Shown: piece after piece, positions 42,967-53,962 of the stretch | Numbering within the stretch: position 1 is the first letter of the stretch | How the letters are laid out: every line of letters starts with the position of its first letter | Assembly (NCBI RefSeq): GCF_014352855.1 | Contig: NZ_CP060697.1 | Coordinates: 2,438,001 to 2,502,000 of the forward strand | DNA length: 64,000 nucleotides | Source of the DNA: Sphingomonas sabuli | Lineage (GTDB): Bacteria > Pseudomonadota > Alphaproteobacteria > Sphingomonadales > Sphingomonadaceae | Direction: 5' to 3' | The notes under the pieces: model-generated | Database searches by the model: none | The model's input: only the letters and a program-made list of their open reading frames with translations | Told to the model about the DNA's origin: nothing | Program-made: the position numbers and the translations under genes

Positions 42967-43809
42967 GTGACCGATCGACCTTCCAGCTCCCAGTCTTCGC
43001 CATGGCTCGCTCGGCCGCCGGGCGACCCGGTGCTGAGTGGCGTCAACTGGGGAGGGCTTCAGACCCTCTATATCAAGGAGGTGCGCCGGTTCTTCAAGGT
43101 GCAGATGCAGACGGTGTGGGCGCCGGCGATCACCACCTTGCTCTATCTGGCCATTTTCACCGTCGCGCTGGGCCGCAGCGGGCGGATGGTCATGGGCGTC
43201 CACTTCGCCGATTTCATCGCGCCCGGGCTGATCGTCATGGCGATGATCCAGAATGCGTTCGCCAATTCCAGCTTCTCTCTGCTGGTCGGCAAGATCCAGG
43301 GCAATATCGTCGATTATCTGATGCCGCCCCTGTCGACCGCGGAGCTCATGGCGGGGATCATCGGCGCCGCCGTCACCCGCGCCTTCTTCGTCGGTTTTGC
43401 CGTATGGCTGGCGATGTCGCTGTGGCCCGGGGTGTCGGTGTCGATCGCGCACCCGCTGTGGGCCTTCTGGTTCGGGCTGATGGGTTCGCTGATGCTGGCG
43501 CTGCTCGGGCTGCTGACCTCGCTGTGGGCGGAAAAGTTCGACCATGCGGCGGTGGTGTCAAACTTCGTCGTCACGCCGCTGTCCCTGCTGTCCGGCACCT
43601 TCTATTCGGTCGAGGCGCTGTCCCCGACCTTCCAGGCGATCAGCCACGCCAACCCCTTCTTCTACGTCATCTCGGGCTTCCGCTACGGCTTCCTCGGCAT
43701 CAGCGATTCCCCGATCCTCGTCGGTGCGATCGGCCTGCTGGTGCTCAACCTGCTGCTTGCCGGCCTGACCTTTGCGCTGCTGCGCAGCGGGTGGAAGATC
43801 AAGGCGTGA
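42967..43809 (+). CDS. ABC-2 type transporter permease
   Basis: A 280-residue inner-membrane permease with six predicted helices. 'GGLQTLYIKEVRRFFKVQMQTVWAPAITTLLYLAIF' is the YadH/NodJ-like opening, and 'VTPLSLLSGTFYSVEALSP' with 'NPFFYVISGFRYG' are typical for ABC-2 permeases. Such proteins export polysaccharides, lipids or drugs with a cognate ATPase, but no ATPase gene is in the window. The start is GTG 42967; a GTG at 43030 is possible. Confidence 0.88.
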   Translation: MTDRPSSSQSSPWLARPPGDPVLSGVNWGGLQTLYIKEVRRFFKVQMQTVWAPAITTLLYLAIFTVALGRSGRMVMGVHFADFIAPGLIVMAMIQNAFANSSFSLLVGKIQGNIVDYLMPPLSTAELMAGIIGAAVTRAFFVGFAVWLAMSLWPGVSVSIAHPLWAFWFGLMGSLMLALLGLLTSLWAEKFDHAAVVSNFVVTPLSLLSGTFYSVEALSPTFQAISHANPFFYVISGFRYGFLGISDSPILVGAIGLLVLNLLLAGLTFALLRSGWKIKA

Positions 43810-43844
43810 GCGGTGTAAGGCTGGCCCGCAGCAGGGGGTAACGG

Positions 43845-44834
43845 ATGGCGGACAAGATCATCGGCTACGACCTTCCGACGAAGGATTTTTCCGTCGCCGA
43901 CGACGAGCCGGACAAGCCGCACCTGATGTATTACCAGATGGCCGGCAAGAAACGCCGCGCCCATGGCAGTTGGTATCGCGGCGAGACCACCAATTTCCAC
44001 CCGATGCGCGACAGTTTGGGCGAACCGGACGCGGTCGCCAAGTATGTCGGGCACGGCTGGTTTCCCGAAGCGCCGTTCATCACCCGCGACCATTACATCA
44101 CCGCGTTCGGCAGTTGCTTCGCGGCCGAGGTCACCAAGTTCCTGGTGCGCAACAAGTATAACGTCTTCGGCAAGGACCTCAGCCTCAACGCGCACGTGAT
44201 CCGGTCGGGGGAGGGCATCGTCAACACCGCTGCCCTGCGCCAGCAATTCGACTGGGCGGTCGGCGATTACCGCCCGCAGGAGCAGGTTTGGCAGGACGCG
44301 GACGGCAGCGATGTCGAGGTGAGCGAGGAGATCCGCGACAATACGCGCGACATTTTCCACCGCACCGACGTTTTCATCTTCACGCTCGGCCTGTCGGAAG
44401 TGTGGTACGACAAGATTACCGGCGAGGTGTTCTGGCGGGCGATCCCCAATCAGAAATTCGACCCCGAACGCCACGGTTTCCGGGTCATGGGCGTCGCGGA
44501 AAATCGCGAGAACATCACCGCGGTTTACCACATGATTCGCGCCATCCGGCCCGACGCGCAGATCATCTTCACTTTGTCGCCGGTCCCGCTGGCCGCGACC
44601 TTCCGGCCGATATCCTGCATCACCGCCAACGCGGTTTCCAAGGCGTCGCTGCGCATGGCGATCGACGAATTGATGCGGGAATTCGAAGGCGACCCGCGGC
44701 TGCATTACTTCCCGTCCTACGAGATCGTGACGGCCTTCCTGCCGGACGCTTTCGGCGTCGACCTGCGCCACCCGCGGCCCGAAGCGGTCGACTTCATAAT
44801 GCGCACCTTCCAGCAATATTTCCTTCGCGACTGA
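43845..44834 (+). CDS. GSCFA-domain protein
   Basis: A 329-residue single-domain GSCFA protein: 'TAFGSCFAAEVTKFLV' (GSCFA at 89-93), 'FIFTLGLSEVW', 'FTLSPVPLAATF' and 'LHYFPSYEIV' match the same blocks as in the 32437 fusion, in the same order. The family is predicted SGNH-like (esterase or acyltransferase) but lacks a solved role. It follows the ABC-2 permease by 35 nt with an AGGGGG site, so a link to glycan export is plausible. Confidence 0.85.
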   Translation: MADKIIGYDLPTKDFSVADDEPDKPHLMYYQMAGKKRRAHGSWYRGETTNFHPMRDSLGEPDAVAKYVGHGWFPEAPFITRDHYITAFGSCFAAEVTKFLVRNKYNVFGKDLSLNAHVIRSGEGIVNTAALRQQFDWAVGDYRPQEQVWQDADGSDVEVSEEIRDNTRDIFHRTDVFIFTLGLSEVWYDKITGEVFWRAIPNQKFDPERHGFRVMGVAENRENITAVYHMIRAIRPDAQIIFTLSPVPLAATFRPISCITANAVSKASLRMAIDELMREFEGDPRLHYFPSYEIVTAFLPDAFGVDLRHPRPEAVDFIMRTFQQYFLRD

Positions 44835-44919
44835 GCGCGCGAAAGGGCAGGGGCGTCATCGCCCCGGCCGGTTGCCGACAAGGCTTGCCAGAGGGTTCCG
44901 CGACCCCCGCTGGATCGAA

Positions 44920-45687
44920 TTACGCCTGGCCCACGCAGGGGCTGGTCGCGCCTTTTCCGTTCGGGCCCCATTTGCGATAGCCCGAGGAATCGACGTGGAA
45001 ACGGCGGCCCGAATAGAAACCGAGGCCGGTGTCGTAGGCCTGACCTTCGCGGGCATGGGCGGCACAGACCGAGCGGATCATGTCGGCGCGGGCGACCTTG
45101 GTGTCGAGCGGCGTCAGGTCGAGCGCAAAGAAGTGGCGATGGGCGCTTTTGGGAGCGCCGTTCGAACAGCTGTTGAGGCCTTCGTTGCGATAGGCGGACA
45201 GCGGTTCGACCTGGCCAACGGCCGGAACGACGTTGTCGCGCACGAACTGCAGCGTCTTGACGATATGGTCCCACTTGTCGGCCGGCGGGGTCTCGAACGG
45301 CTCCGCGGCGCATTCCTTCCACGACGACGAGGTGCGGACCAGCTGCCACATAGGGACGACCGCTTCGACGCCCTGCGCGGCGAGGTAGGACCGAAAGCGC
45401 GACAGCTCCGCGCGATGAGCCGGCGAAGCGCGCAGCCAATCGCGGAAATCGTCCGCCGTCTGACCGACCGCAAGGCCGGATTCCGGAACATGGGCGTTCG
45501 CCGCGGCGAGCCCGAATTCGGCGCCGAACGCGGCCACCGCGCGGCGGGCCTGCGGCGCCAGCTTGGTCACCGGCGAAGCGGCCTGTTCCGCCGTCGCCAC
45601 GATCGCATCGGGCGACGGACCAAAGCTGCCCAGAGGCAACAGGAGGAGCGAGGCCGCGACTGCGGCAAAACGGATAAATGTAAGCAT
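44920..45687 (-). CDS. M15-type D-Ala-D-Ala carboxypeptidase-like protein
   Basis: A 255-residue exported protein (signal or anchor 'FAAVAASLLLLPLG') with the M15 zinc site: 'SAHRHFFALDL' (His183, Asp190; S-x-H-x(6)-D) and His231 in 'RFHVD'. Family enzymes trim peptidoglycan stem peptides or cross-links. 'LSAYRNEGLNSCSNGAPKSAHRHF' is the peptidase M15A core. The mRNA is predicted leaderless because the -10 lies 6 nt before the ATG. Substrate inferred from the family. Confidence 0.84.
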   Translation of the reverse strand: MLTFIRFAAVAASLLLLPLGSFGPSPDAIVATAEQAASPVTKLAPQARRAVAAFGAEFGLAAANAHVPESGLAVGQTADDFRDWLRASPAHRAELSRFRSYLAAQGVEAVVPMWQLVRTSSSWKECAAEPFETPPADKWDHIVKTLQFVRDNVVPAVGQVEPLSAYRNEGLNSCSNGAPKSAHRHFFALDLTPLDTKVARADMIRSVCAAHAREGQAYDTGLGFYSGRRFHVDSSGYRKWGPNGKGATSPCVGQA

Positions 45688-45693
45688 ATCAAT

Positions 45694-45722
45694 AAGATAG
45701 TTACGTTTCAGCTGATTTTCAA
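45694..45722 (-). promoter_or_regulatory. Putative M15 peptidase promoter, leaderless geometry
   Basis: On the minus strand TTGAAA (45722-45717), a 17-nt spacer and TATCTT (45699-45694) end 6 nt before the ATG at 45687. It is the best match to a sigma70 consensus in the window and no ribosome site lies between the -10 and the ATG. Confidence 0.55.
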
Positions 45723-45829
45723 GGTGTCGCGAGCCCCACGCGCCGGCAGTTTTCCGCCGCGATTACGGACTCGAAACGATCCCCCGTGCAACCAGCCGTA
45801 GCCGATCGGCCGGCGACTCGAAACCGGAG

Positions 45830-46669
45830 TCAGAGCGGCTTGACGAACTTCAGGGTCATCCGGTCGCTTTCACCGATCGCGGCATATTTCGCGCGGTCTT
45901 TGTCCTTGAGGGCGAAGGAGGGCGGGAGGGTCCAGACGCCTTCCGGCCAGTCGGCCGTGTCCTGCGGATTGGCATTGATGTCCGATTCCGCGGCCAGGCG
46001 GAAACCGGCGGCTGCGGCCAGCGCCTTGACCGTCGAGGCCTTGATGTAGCCGCTGTTGCGTTCGCGCTCCGCGCTGGCGCCTTCCGGCAGCCGGTGATCG
46101 ACGATTCCCAGCACGCCGCCGGGCTTCAGCATGGCGAACATCTGGCTGAAGGCGGCCGCGCTGTAATCGGCCTTGTCGTCGCGGCGATACCCCATCCGCC
46201 AATTGTGGACGTTGCGGAAGGTCAGCACCGCATCGACGCTGCCGGCCGGGATTTCCGCGGCCTTACCGTCGAACACGGGGAAATCGGCATAGGTCACGGG
46301 GCCGTAGGTTGCGGCATTTGCGGCCTTCAGCTTGTCGAGGCCGCTGCGGCCCCAGGTGGGCGCTGCGGCAATCAACCGGCCGCCGCCCGCGGCCAGGTAA
46401 GGCGCCAGGATTTCGGTATACCAGCCGCCGCCCGGCCACACCTCGACCACCGTGTCGGTTGGCCGGATGCCGAAAAAGGCGAGCGTCTCGGCGGGGTGGC
46501 GATAGGGGTCGCGGGCGCGGTTGGCTTCGCTCCGCACCGGTCCGGCCACCGCGGCCTGCAGCGCGGCCAGATCGGCGCCGCGCGACAGGACGGGCCCCGG
46601 CGCGACGGCACAGGACGCCAGCGGCAGCGTGGCGGCGGCAAGCAGCAGGATAGAAAAAGCGCGGTTCAT
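45830..46669 (-). CDS. Exported class I methyltransferase-like lipoprotein
   Basis: A 279-residue protein with a lipoprotein-type signal ('LAAATLPLASC') and a methyltransferase Rossmann fold: 'VVEVWPGGGWYTEIL' as the SAM-binding loop, 'SVDAVLTFRNVHNW' as motif II and 'LKPGGVLGIVDHR' as motif III. SAM is not expected in the periplasm, so either the fold has a different role or the protein is not exported. A GGGGA site precedes ATG 46669; an in-frame ATG is also at 46684. Confidence 0.82.
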   Translation of the reverse strand: MNRAFSILLLAAATLPLASCAVAPGPVLSRGADLAALQAAVAGPVRSEANRARDPYRHPAETLAFFGIRPTDTVVEVWPGGGWYTEILAPYLAAGGGRLIAAAPTWGRSGLDKLKAANAATYGPVTYADFPVFDGKAAEIPAGSVDAVLTFRNVHNWRMGYRRDDKADYSAAAFSQMFAMLKPGGVLGIVDHRLPEGASAERERNSGYIKASTVKALAAAAGFRLAAESDINANPQDTADWPEGVWTLPPSFALKDKDRAKYAAIGESDRMTLKFVKPL

Positions 46670-46742
46670 CCGATGTCCCCTCATCCAATGTGAAGGGTCA
46701 CCCTAGACGACCGGGCGCTGTCGGCAACCGTGCCGAAAGTCC

Positions 46743-48272
46743 TTACAGGCAGGCTTCCAGGTACGGTTGGTCGAAGCCGAACTGCTTGGCCTTCTCCAGC
46801 GTGTAGGGGCGCAGGCCCATAGAGCGATATTCGCCGACGATCTTTCCGTCCGCGCTTTCGTCGAGATATTCGAACTTGAACAATTCCTGCGTGACGATGA
46901 CCTCGCCCTCCATCCCGATCACCTCGGTAATGTTGGTGGTGCGGCGCGACCCGTCGCGGAGGCGCTTCACCTGCACGATGAGGTCGACCGAGTCCGCGAT
47001 CTGGCGGCTGATCGCCTCCTTCGGGATCTTGATGTCGCCCATCATGACCATGTTTTCCATACGTGCCAGGCATTCGCGCGGGCTGTTAGAGTGAAGCGTG
47101 GCCATCGAGCCGTCGTGGCCCGTGTTCATCGCCGCCAGGAGGTCGAAACACTCCTGGCCGCGAATTTCGCCGAGGATGATGCGGTCGGGACGCATACGCA
47201 GCGCGTTGATGACAAGGTCGCGAATGGTGATCGCGCCCTGGCCTTCAAGGTTCGGCGGACGGGTTTCGAGCGGCAGCCAATGCGGCTGCTGCAGGCGAAG
47301 TTCGGCCGCGTCTTCGATAGTGATGACGCGCTCGCCCGGGTCGATCATCTTCGACAAGGCGTTGAGCATGGTCGTCTTGCCCGAACCGGTACCGCCGGAA
47401 ATGACCACGTTCATGCGGCTGGCGCCGGCGATCTTGAGCACCGTGCCCATCTTCTCGCTCATCGATCCGAAGCCGCGCATCATGTCGATGGTGATCGGCT
47501 TTTCGGAGAATTTACGAATCGAGATTGCGGTGCCGCGCAGCGACAGCGGCGGAATGATGACGTTGACGCGGCTGCCGTCCTGAAGGCGGGCGTCGGCCAG
47601 CGGCGTGGTCTGGTCGACGCGGCGGCCGACCTTGTTGACGATCCGCTGGGCGATCTGGAACAGATGCTCCTCGTCGCGGAACTGGATCTGCGCCAGTTCC
47701 AGCTTGCCCTTGCGTTCGATGAACGTCTGTTCGGGCCCGTTGACCATGATGTCGCTGACGTTGGGATCGGACAGCAATTCCTCGAGCGGCCCGAGACCCA
47801 GCAGTTCGTCGACCAGCACCTTTTCCAGTGCGAACTGTTCGCGGCGGTTCAGGGTGATTTTCAGTTCGGCGAGCACTTCGCCGATGATCGGGCGGAATTC
47901 CTCGGCCAGCTCGTCCTTGCTCAGCGTCGCCGCGGCTTCCGGGTCGACACGTTCGAGCAGGCGCGGAAGCACCTGTTCCTTGATCCGGTGGACGGAGGCT
48001 TCGAAGCCTTCCTGCTTGGAGCTGGCGGCTTCCCCGCTGGCGTTCTGGCGGCTGTTGAGCCGGTCCATCGCGCCGCCGGGCACGTGGACGGTCTCGCTGG
48101 CGCCGCCGTTGAGGTCTTCGAGCGGCGGAAACTGCTCGCCGCCTTCCTCGTCGGCATCGGCTTCGGGCGAATCGCTGCGCGCCCCGCCCGGCCCGCCCTT
48201 CATCGGTTTGGCGACGCCGAAGCTGGGGCGTTGACTGCCCGAGAGTCCGCCGCGTTTGCCGAATGCGTTCAT
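46743..48272 (-). CDS. cpaF: CpaF/TadA-family secretion ATPase
   Basis: A 509-residue hexameric ATPase driving Tad (Flp) pilus assembly. The Walker A is 'SGGTGSGKTTML', with 'EDAAELRLQQPHWL', the Asp/His boxes 'GEIRGQECFDLLAAMNTGHDGSMATLHSNS' and a family-typical N-terminal domain ('EEFRPIIGEVLAELK', 'LGPLEELLSDPNVSDIMVN'). The first 100 residues are a charged linker. The rest of the tad/cpa locus is not in the window. A GGGG lies 6 nt before the ATG. Confidence 0.95.
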   Translation of the reverse strand: MNAFGKRGGLSGSQRPSFGVAKPMKGGPGGARSDSPEADADEEGGEQFPPLEDLNGGASETVHVPGGAMDRLNSRQNASGEAASSKQEGFEASVHRIKEQVLPRLLERVDPEAAATLSKDELAEEFRPIIGEVLAELKITLNRREQFALEKVLVDELLGLGPLEELLSDPNVSDIMVNGPEQTFIERKGKLELAQIQFRDEEHLFQIAQRIVNKVGRRVDQTTPLADARLQDGSRVNVIIPPLSLRGTAISIRKFSEKPITIDMMRGFGSMSEKMGTVLKIAGASRMNVVISGGTGSGKTTMLNALSKMIDPGERVITIEDAAELRLQQPHWLPLETRPPNLEGQGAITIRDLVINALRMRPDRIILGEIRGQECFDLLAAMNTGHDGSMATLHSNSPRECLARMENMVMMGDIKIPKEAISRQIADSVDLIVQVKRLRDGSRRTTNITEVIGMEGEVIVTQELFKFEYLDESADGKIVGEYRSMGLRPYTLEKAKQFGFDQPYLEACL

Positions 48273-48381
48273 TGCTACCCCGTCGACCTTCCGGAAATTC
48301 CGAAGGGACGGGATAGGGAAGAATGCTTTCCGAAAAGCTAACCGAGTTTGGAAAGCGGACCGAACCGCCGTCCGGGCGTGG

Positions 48382-48645
48382 TTACTCTCCGGCCTTTTCG
48401 GCGAGGATGGTCAGCCCGTTGGCGCCCATTTCCGCAAAGCCGCCGCTGACCGCAATGCGCTCCGGCTGGCCGCCGGCGGTGCGATAGACGGCGACTTCCT
48501 CATTGTCCTTGAGCACGGTCATGTAGGGCGCGTGGCCGGCCATGATGCCTTCCTGACCCTCGGTGCCCGCGACGACGACCATGTAGACGTCCTCGCTCAT
48601 CACCTGCTTGTCAGGCGTGACGAGTTCGAAATGCAGGTCGGCCAT
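48382..48645 (-). CDS. atpC: ATP synthase epsilon subunit (beta domain only)
   Basis: An 87-residue F1 epsilon subunit covering only the N-terminal beta-sandwich ('[12 protein letters not shown]', '[19 protein letters not shown]', '[19 protein letters not shown]'). The C-terminal two-helix domain (about 50 residues), which inhibits ATP hydrolysis in most bacteria, is missing, without sign of damage. Last gene of the atp operon; its ATG overlaps the stop of the small TRASH-like gene by one base (TGATG). Confidence 0.95.
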   Translation of the reverse strand: MADLHFELVTPDKQVMSEDVYMVVVAGTEGQEGIMAGHAPYMTVLKDNEEVAVYRTAGGQPERIAVSGGFAEMGANGLTILAEKAGE

Positions 48646-48830
48646 CAGTCAGATCCCTCGATCGCGCCGTCGAAGGCGCGGGTGGCGGCCGCGAACTTGT
48701 CGCGGCAACCGGTGTTGCAGAAGCCGACCACCTGGCCGCGATAGCGGGCCAGGCTGTCGGCGCTGACGGGCTTCCCCGACCACGGACAGACGTCGTTGAC
48801 GCAATCCTCAAGCCGGAGATTTTCCGTCAA
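48645..48830 (-). CDS. Small TRASH/YHS-like zinc-ribbon protein
   Basis: A 61-residue protein between atpD and atpC. Cys15, Cys38 and Cys42 give C-x22-C-x3-C ('CPWSGKPV ... GFCNTGC'), the spacing of the TRASH metal-binding domain; 'GKPV', '[17 protein letters not shown]' also resembles YHS domains. It may bind a transition metal. The start is TTG 48830, 4 nt after the atpD stop. It lies in the atp transcription unit, so its product should appear with F1. Confidence 0.72.
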   Translation of the reverse strand: MTENLRLEDCVNDVCPWSGKPVSADSLARYRGQVVGFCNTGCRDKFAAATRAFDGAIEGSD

Positions 48831-48834
48831 TTGC

Positions 48835-50352
<1,518 letters not shown>

Positions 50353-50374
50353 TCAGTCGTCCTCTTTTCGAATC

Positions 50375-51262
50375 TTAAAGCGCTTCGGCGCCGGAGATGA
50401 TCTCGACCAGCTCGGTCGTGATCGCCGCCTGGCGCGTGCGGTTGTACTGAATGGTGAGCCGGTTGATCATGTCGCCGGCGTTGCGGGTGGCGTTGTCCAT
50501 CGCGGTCATCTGCGACCCGTAGAAACCGGCCTGGTTCTCGAGCAGCGCGCGATAGACCTGCACGGCGATGTTCTTGGGCAGAAGCGCCTTGAGGATTTCC
50601 TCCTCGTCCGGTTCATATTCGACCATCGCATTGGCCGACGCGGTCTTGCTGTCGCCGCCGTCCCTGGTCGGGCGAACCGGGATGATCTGCTCGACCACCG
50701 GTTCCTGGACCATGGTCGACCGGAAGTTCGCATAAGCGATGTGGGCGACGTCGAAGCGGCCGCTTTCGAACCGGTCGACGATGTCGTCGGCCACGGCCTG
50801 CGCCACCGCATAGGTCGGGTTCTTCATCTCGGTCGTGTCGTGCTGACCGGTGATCGCCTTGGGATAAACCCGCTGCAACACCGGACGGCCCTTGCGGCCG
50901 ACGATGTAGAAATGGACGGTCTTGCCGGCCTTGACCAGTTCGTCCGCCTTGCGGCGAGCGGCGCGGACGATGTTCGAATTGAACGCGCCGGCCAGGCCGC
51001 GGTCGCTGGTGACGACGACGATCAGGTGGGTGTCGTCCTTGCCCGTGCCGGCCAGCAGCTTGGGGCTTTCGGGCCCGACTTCGATCCGGCTGGCAAGCGA
51101 TTCGACGACCTCGCGGATCCGCTCCGAATAGGGGCGGGCCGCGGTGGCGTTCTGCTGGGCACGGCGAAGCTTTGCCGCCGCAACCATGTTGAGCGCCTTG
51201 GTAATCTTCTGCGTCGACTTCACCGAGCCGATGCGAAGCTTGAGGGCCTTCAGGCTCGCCAT
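50375..51262 (-). CDS. atpG: ATP synthase F1 gamma subunit
   Basis: The 295-residue central rotor stalk. 'MASLKALKLRIGSVKSTQKITKALNMVAAAKLRRAQ' and the C-terminal 'ITTELVEIISGAEAL' form the coiled-coil shaft; the Rossmann part begins 'HLIVVVTSDRGLAGAFNSNI'. Normal length for the family. atpA ends 1 nt before its ATG. Confidence 0.97.
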   Translation of the reverse strand: MASLKALKLRIGSVKSTQKITKALNMVAAAKLRRAQQNATAARPYSERIREVVESLASRIEVGPESPKLLAGTGKDDTHLIVVVTSDRGLAGAFNSNIVRAARRKADELVKAGKTVHFYIVGRKGRPVLQRVYPKAITGQHDTTEMKNPTYAVAQAVADDIVDRFESGRFDVAHIAYANFRSTMVQEPVVEQIIPVRPTRDGGDSKTASANAMVEYEPDEEEILKALLPKNIAVQVYRALLENQAGFYGSQMTAMDNATRNAGDMINRLTIQYNRTRQAAITTELVEIISGAEAL

Positions 51263-51263
51263 T

Positions 51264-52793
<1,530 letters not shown>

Positions 52794-52803
52794 GTCTCTT
52801 GCC

Positions 52804-53358
52804 TTAGCCTTTCATCGCCTGGGCGAGTGCGTTGAGTTTGGTTTTCAGGGAGCTGTCGATCATCTGGCTGCCCATCTTGACGACGAGCCCGCCGAGAATC
52901 TCGGGGTCGGTGCGCGCGTCGATGGTGACGTCGCGGCCGGCGCGGGCTTTCAGCTGGGCCTTCAGCGCCGTGATCTGGTCGTCGCTCAGCGGGTGCGCCG
53001 AAACGACTTCCGCGGTGGTCTCGCCGCGATGGTCGGCGGCCAGGCGGCGGAACAGGCGAACGACCTGTGCCAGCTGGCCCTTTCGGCCGTTGCGCGCGAG
53101 CACCTGCAGGAAATTGCCGGTGATGGGGTCGAGCCCAAGCTGGCCGGCGATACCGCCAAACGCCTTGCCGGCGTCGTCGCGGTCGACCAGCGGCGACGCG
53201 ACCAGCTGCGAGAACTCGCGCGAATCGGCCAGCGCCTGGTTCAGCGCATCGAGGCTGCGGCTGACGGCGTCGATCTGCTTCTGATCGCGCGCAAGATCGA
53301 ACAGCGCGGACGCGTAGCGCCCTGCTAAGCTGGCCTGAATGCCGCCGGATGTCTCCAC
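52804..53358 (-). CDS. atpH: ATP synthase F1 delta subunit
   Basis: The 184-residue subunit linking F1 to the b stalk. '[11 protein letters not shown]' opens the N-terminal helical domain and '[29 protein letters not shown]' is the C-terminal signature. First gene of the atp operon; GTG start with CGGAG 10 nt upstream. Confidence 0.95.
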   Translation of the reverse strand: METSGGIQASLAGRYASALFDLARDQKQIDAVSRSLDALNQALADSREFSQLVASPLVDRDDAGKAFGGIAGQLGLDPITGNFLQVLARNGRKGQLAQVVRLFRRLAADHRGETTAEVVSAHPLSDDQITALKAQLKARAGRDVTIDARTDPEILGGLVVKMGSQMIDSSLKTKLNALAQAMKG

Positions 53359-53445
53359 GCGCGAAAAGCTCCGAGTAGGAATATTGCCCCATGCAGACGG
53401 GGCGGCTCGTGCGGTTTTTACCGCCCACCCCCATGGGTTGGCGCG

Positions 53446-53474
53446 CCCGTAGCAGGGGGTTCCGGACGATGCAA
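53446..53474 (-). promoter_or_regulatory. Putative atp operon promoter
   Basis: On the minus strand TTGCAT (53474-53469), a 17-nt spacer and TACGGG (53451-53446). The leader to atpH is about 80 nt and holds a small GCGG-TAAAAA-CCGC hairpin at about 53411-53424. Confidence 0.35.
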
Positions 53475-53494
53475 GGCGGCGGGTGGCGGCGCTG

Positions 53495-53962
53495 TCAGAT
53501 TTGGCGGGCGAAAAAGCGGGTGAAATCCGTGTCCTTATATCCGCCGAACGGGCCGCAACGGACGAAGCCGTTGCGCTCGTACAAGCGCAAGGCCGCCGCG
53601 AACGGCTCGGTCGAGCCGGTTTCGAGGCTCAGCCGCGTGTAGCCGCGCCCGCGCGCCTCTTCGATAATATGGTCGAGCATCGCCCGGCCGGCGCCCATGC
53701 CGAGCGATTCCGGCGCGGTGCGCATCGACTTCACTTCACCATGCCGCGGATCGAGTTGCTTGAGCGCGCCGACGGCGAGCAAGCGGCTGTCCTCGCGCAA
53801 CGACCAGAAGCTGACGGCGGGATCGCGCAAGCCCGCGGCGGGCAGGACGTGGCAGGCCTCGGGCGGGGACGATCCGCGCATCTGTTCGAAATGAAAGGCA
53901 AGCAACGCCTGCACGTCCTCATCGTCGAGGCCGCCGTCGTGGATCGTCCAGCCCGCCTTCAC
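53495..53962 (-). CDS. GNAT-family N-acetyltransferase
   Basis: A 155-residue acetyltransferase fold. 'EVKSMRTAPESLGMGAGRAMLDHIIEEARGRGYTRLSLETG' is motif A (acetyl-CoA-binding R-x-x-G-x-G/A as 'LGMGAGRAM') and 'LYERNGFVRCGPFGGY' is motif B. The closest group is the YsnE-like small-molecule acetyltransferases, so an amine substrate is likely but unknown. The GTG overlaps the endonuclease-type gene's stop (GTGA). Confidence 0.88.
   Translation of the reverse strand: MKAGWTIHDGGLDDEDVQALLAFHFEQMRGSSPPEACHVLPAAGLRDPAVSFWSLREDSRLLAVGALKQLDPRHGEVKSMRTAPESLGMGAGRAMLDHIIEEARGRGYTRLSLETGSTEPFAAALRLYERNGFVRCGPFGGYKDTDFTRFFARQI

Noticed and set aside
46767..48341. 524-codon plus-strand frame opposite cpaF
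   Set aside because: Antisense shadow; the opposite strand encodes an intact CpaF with all motifs.
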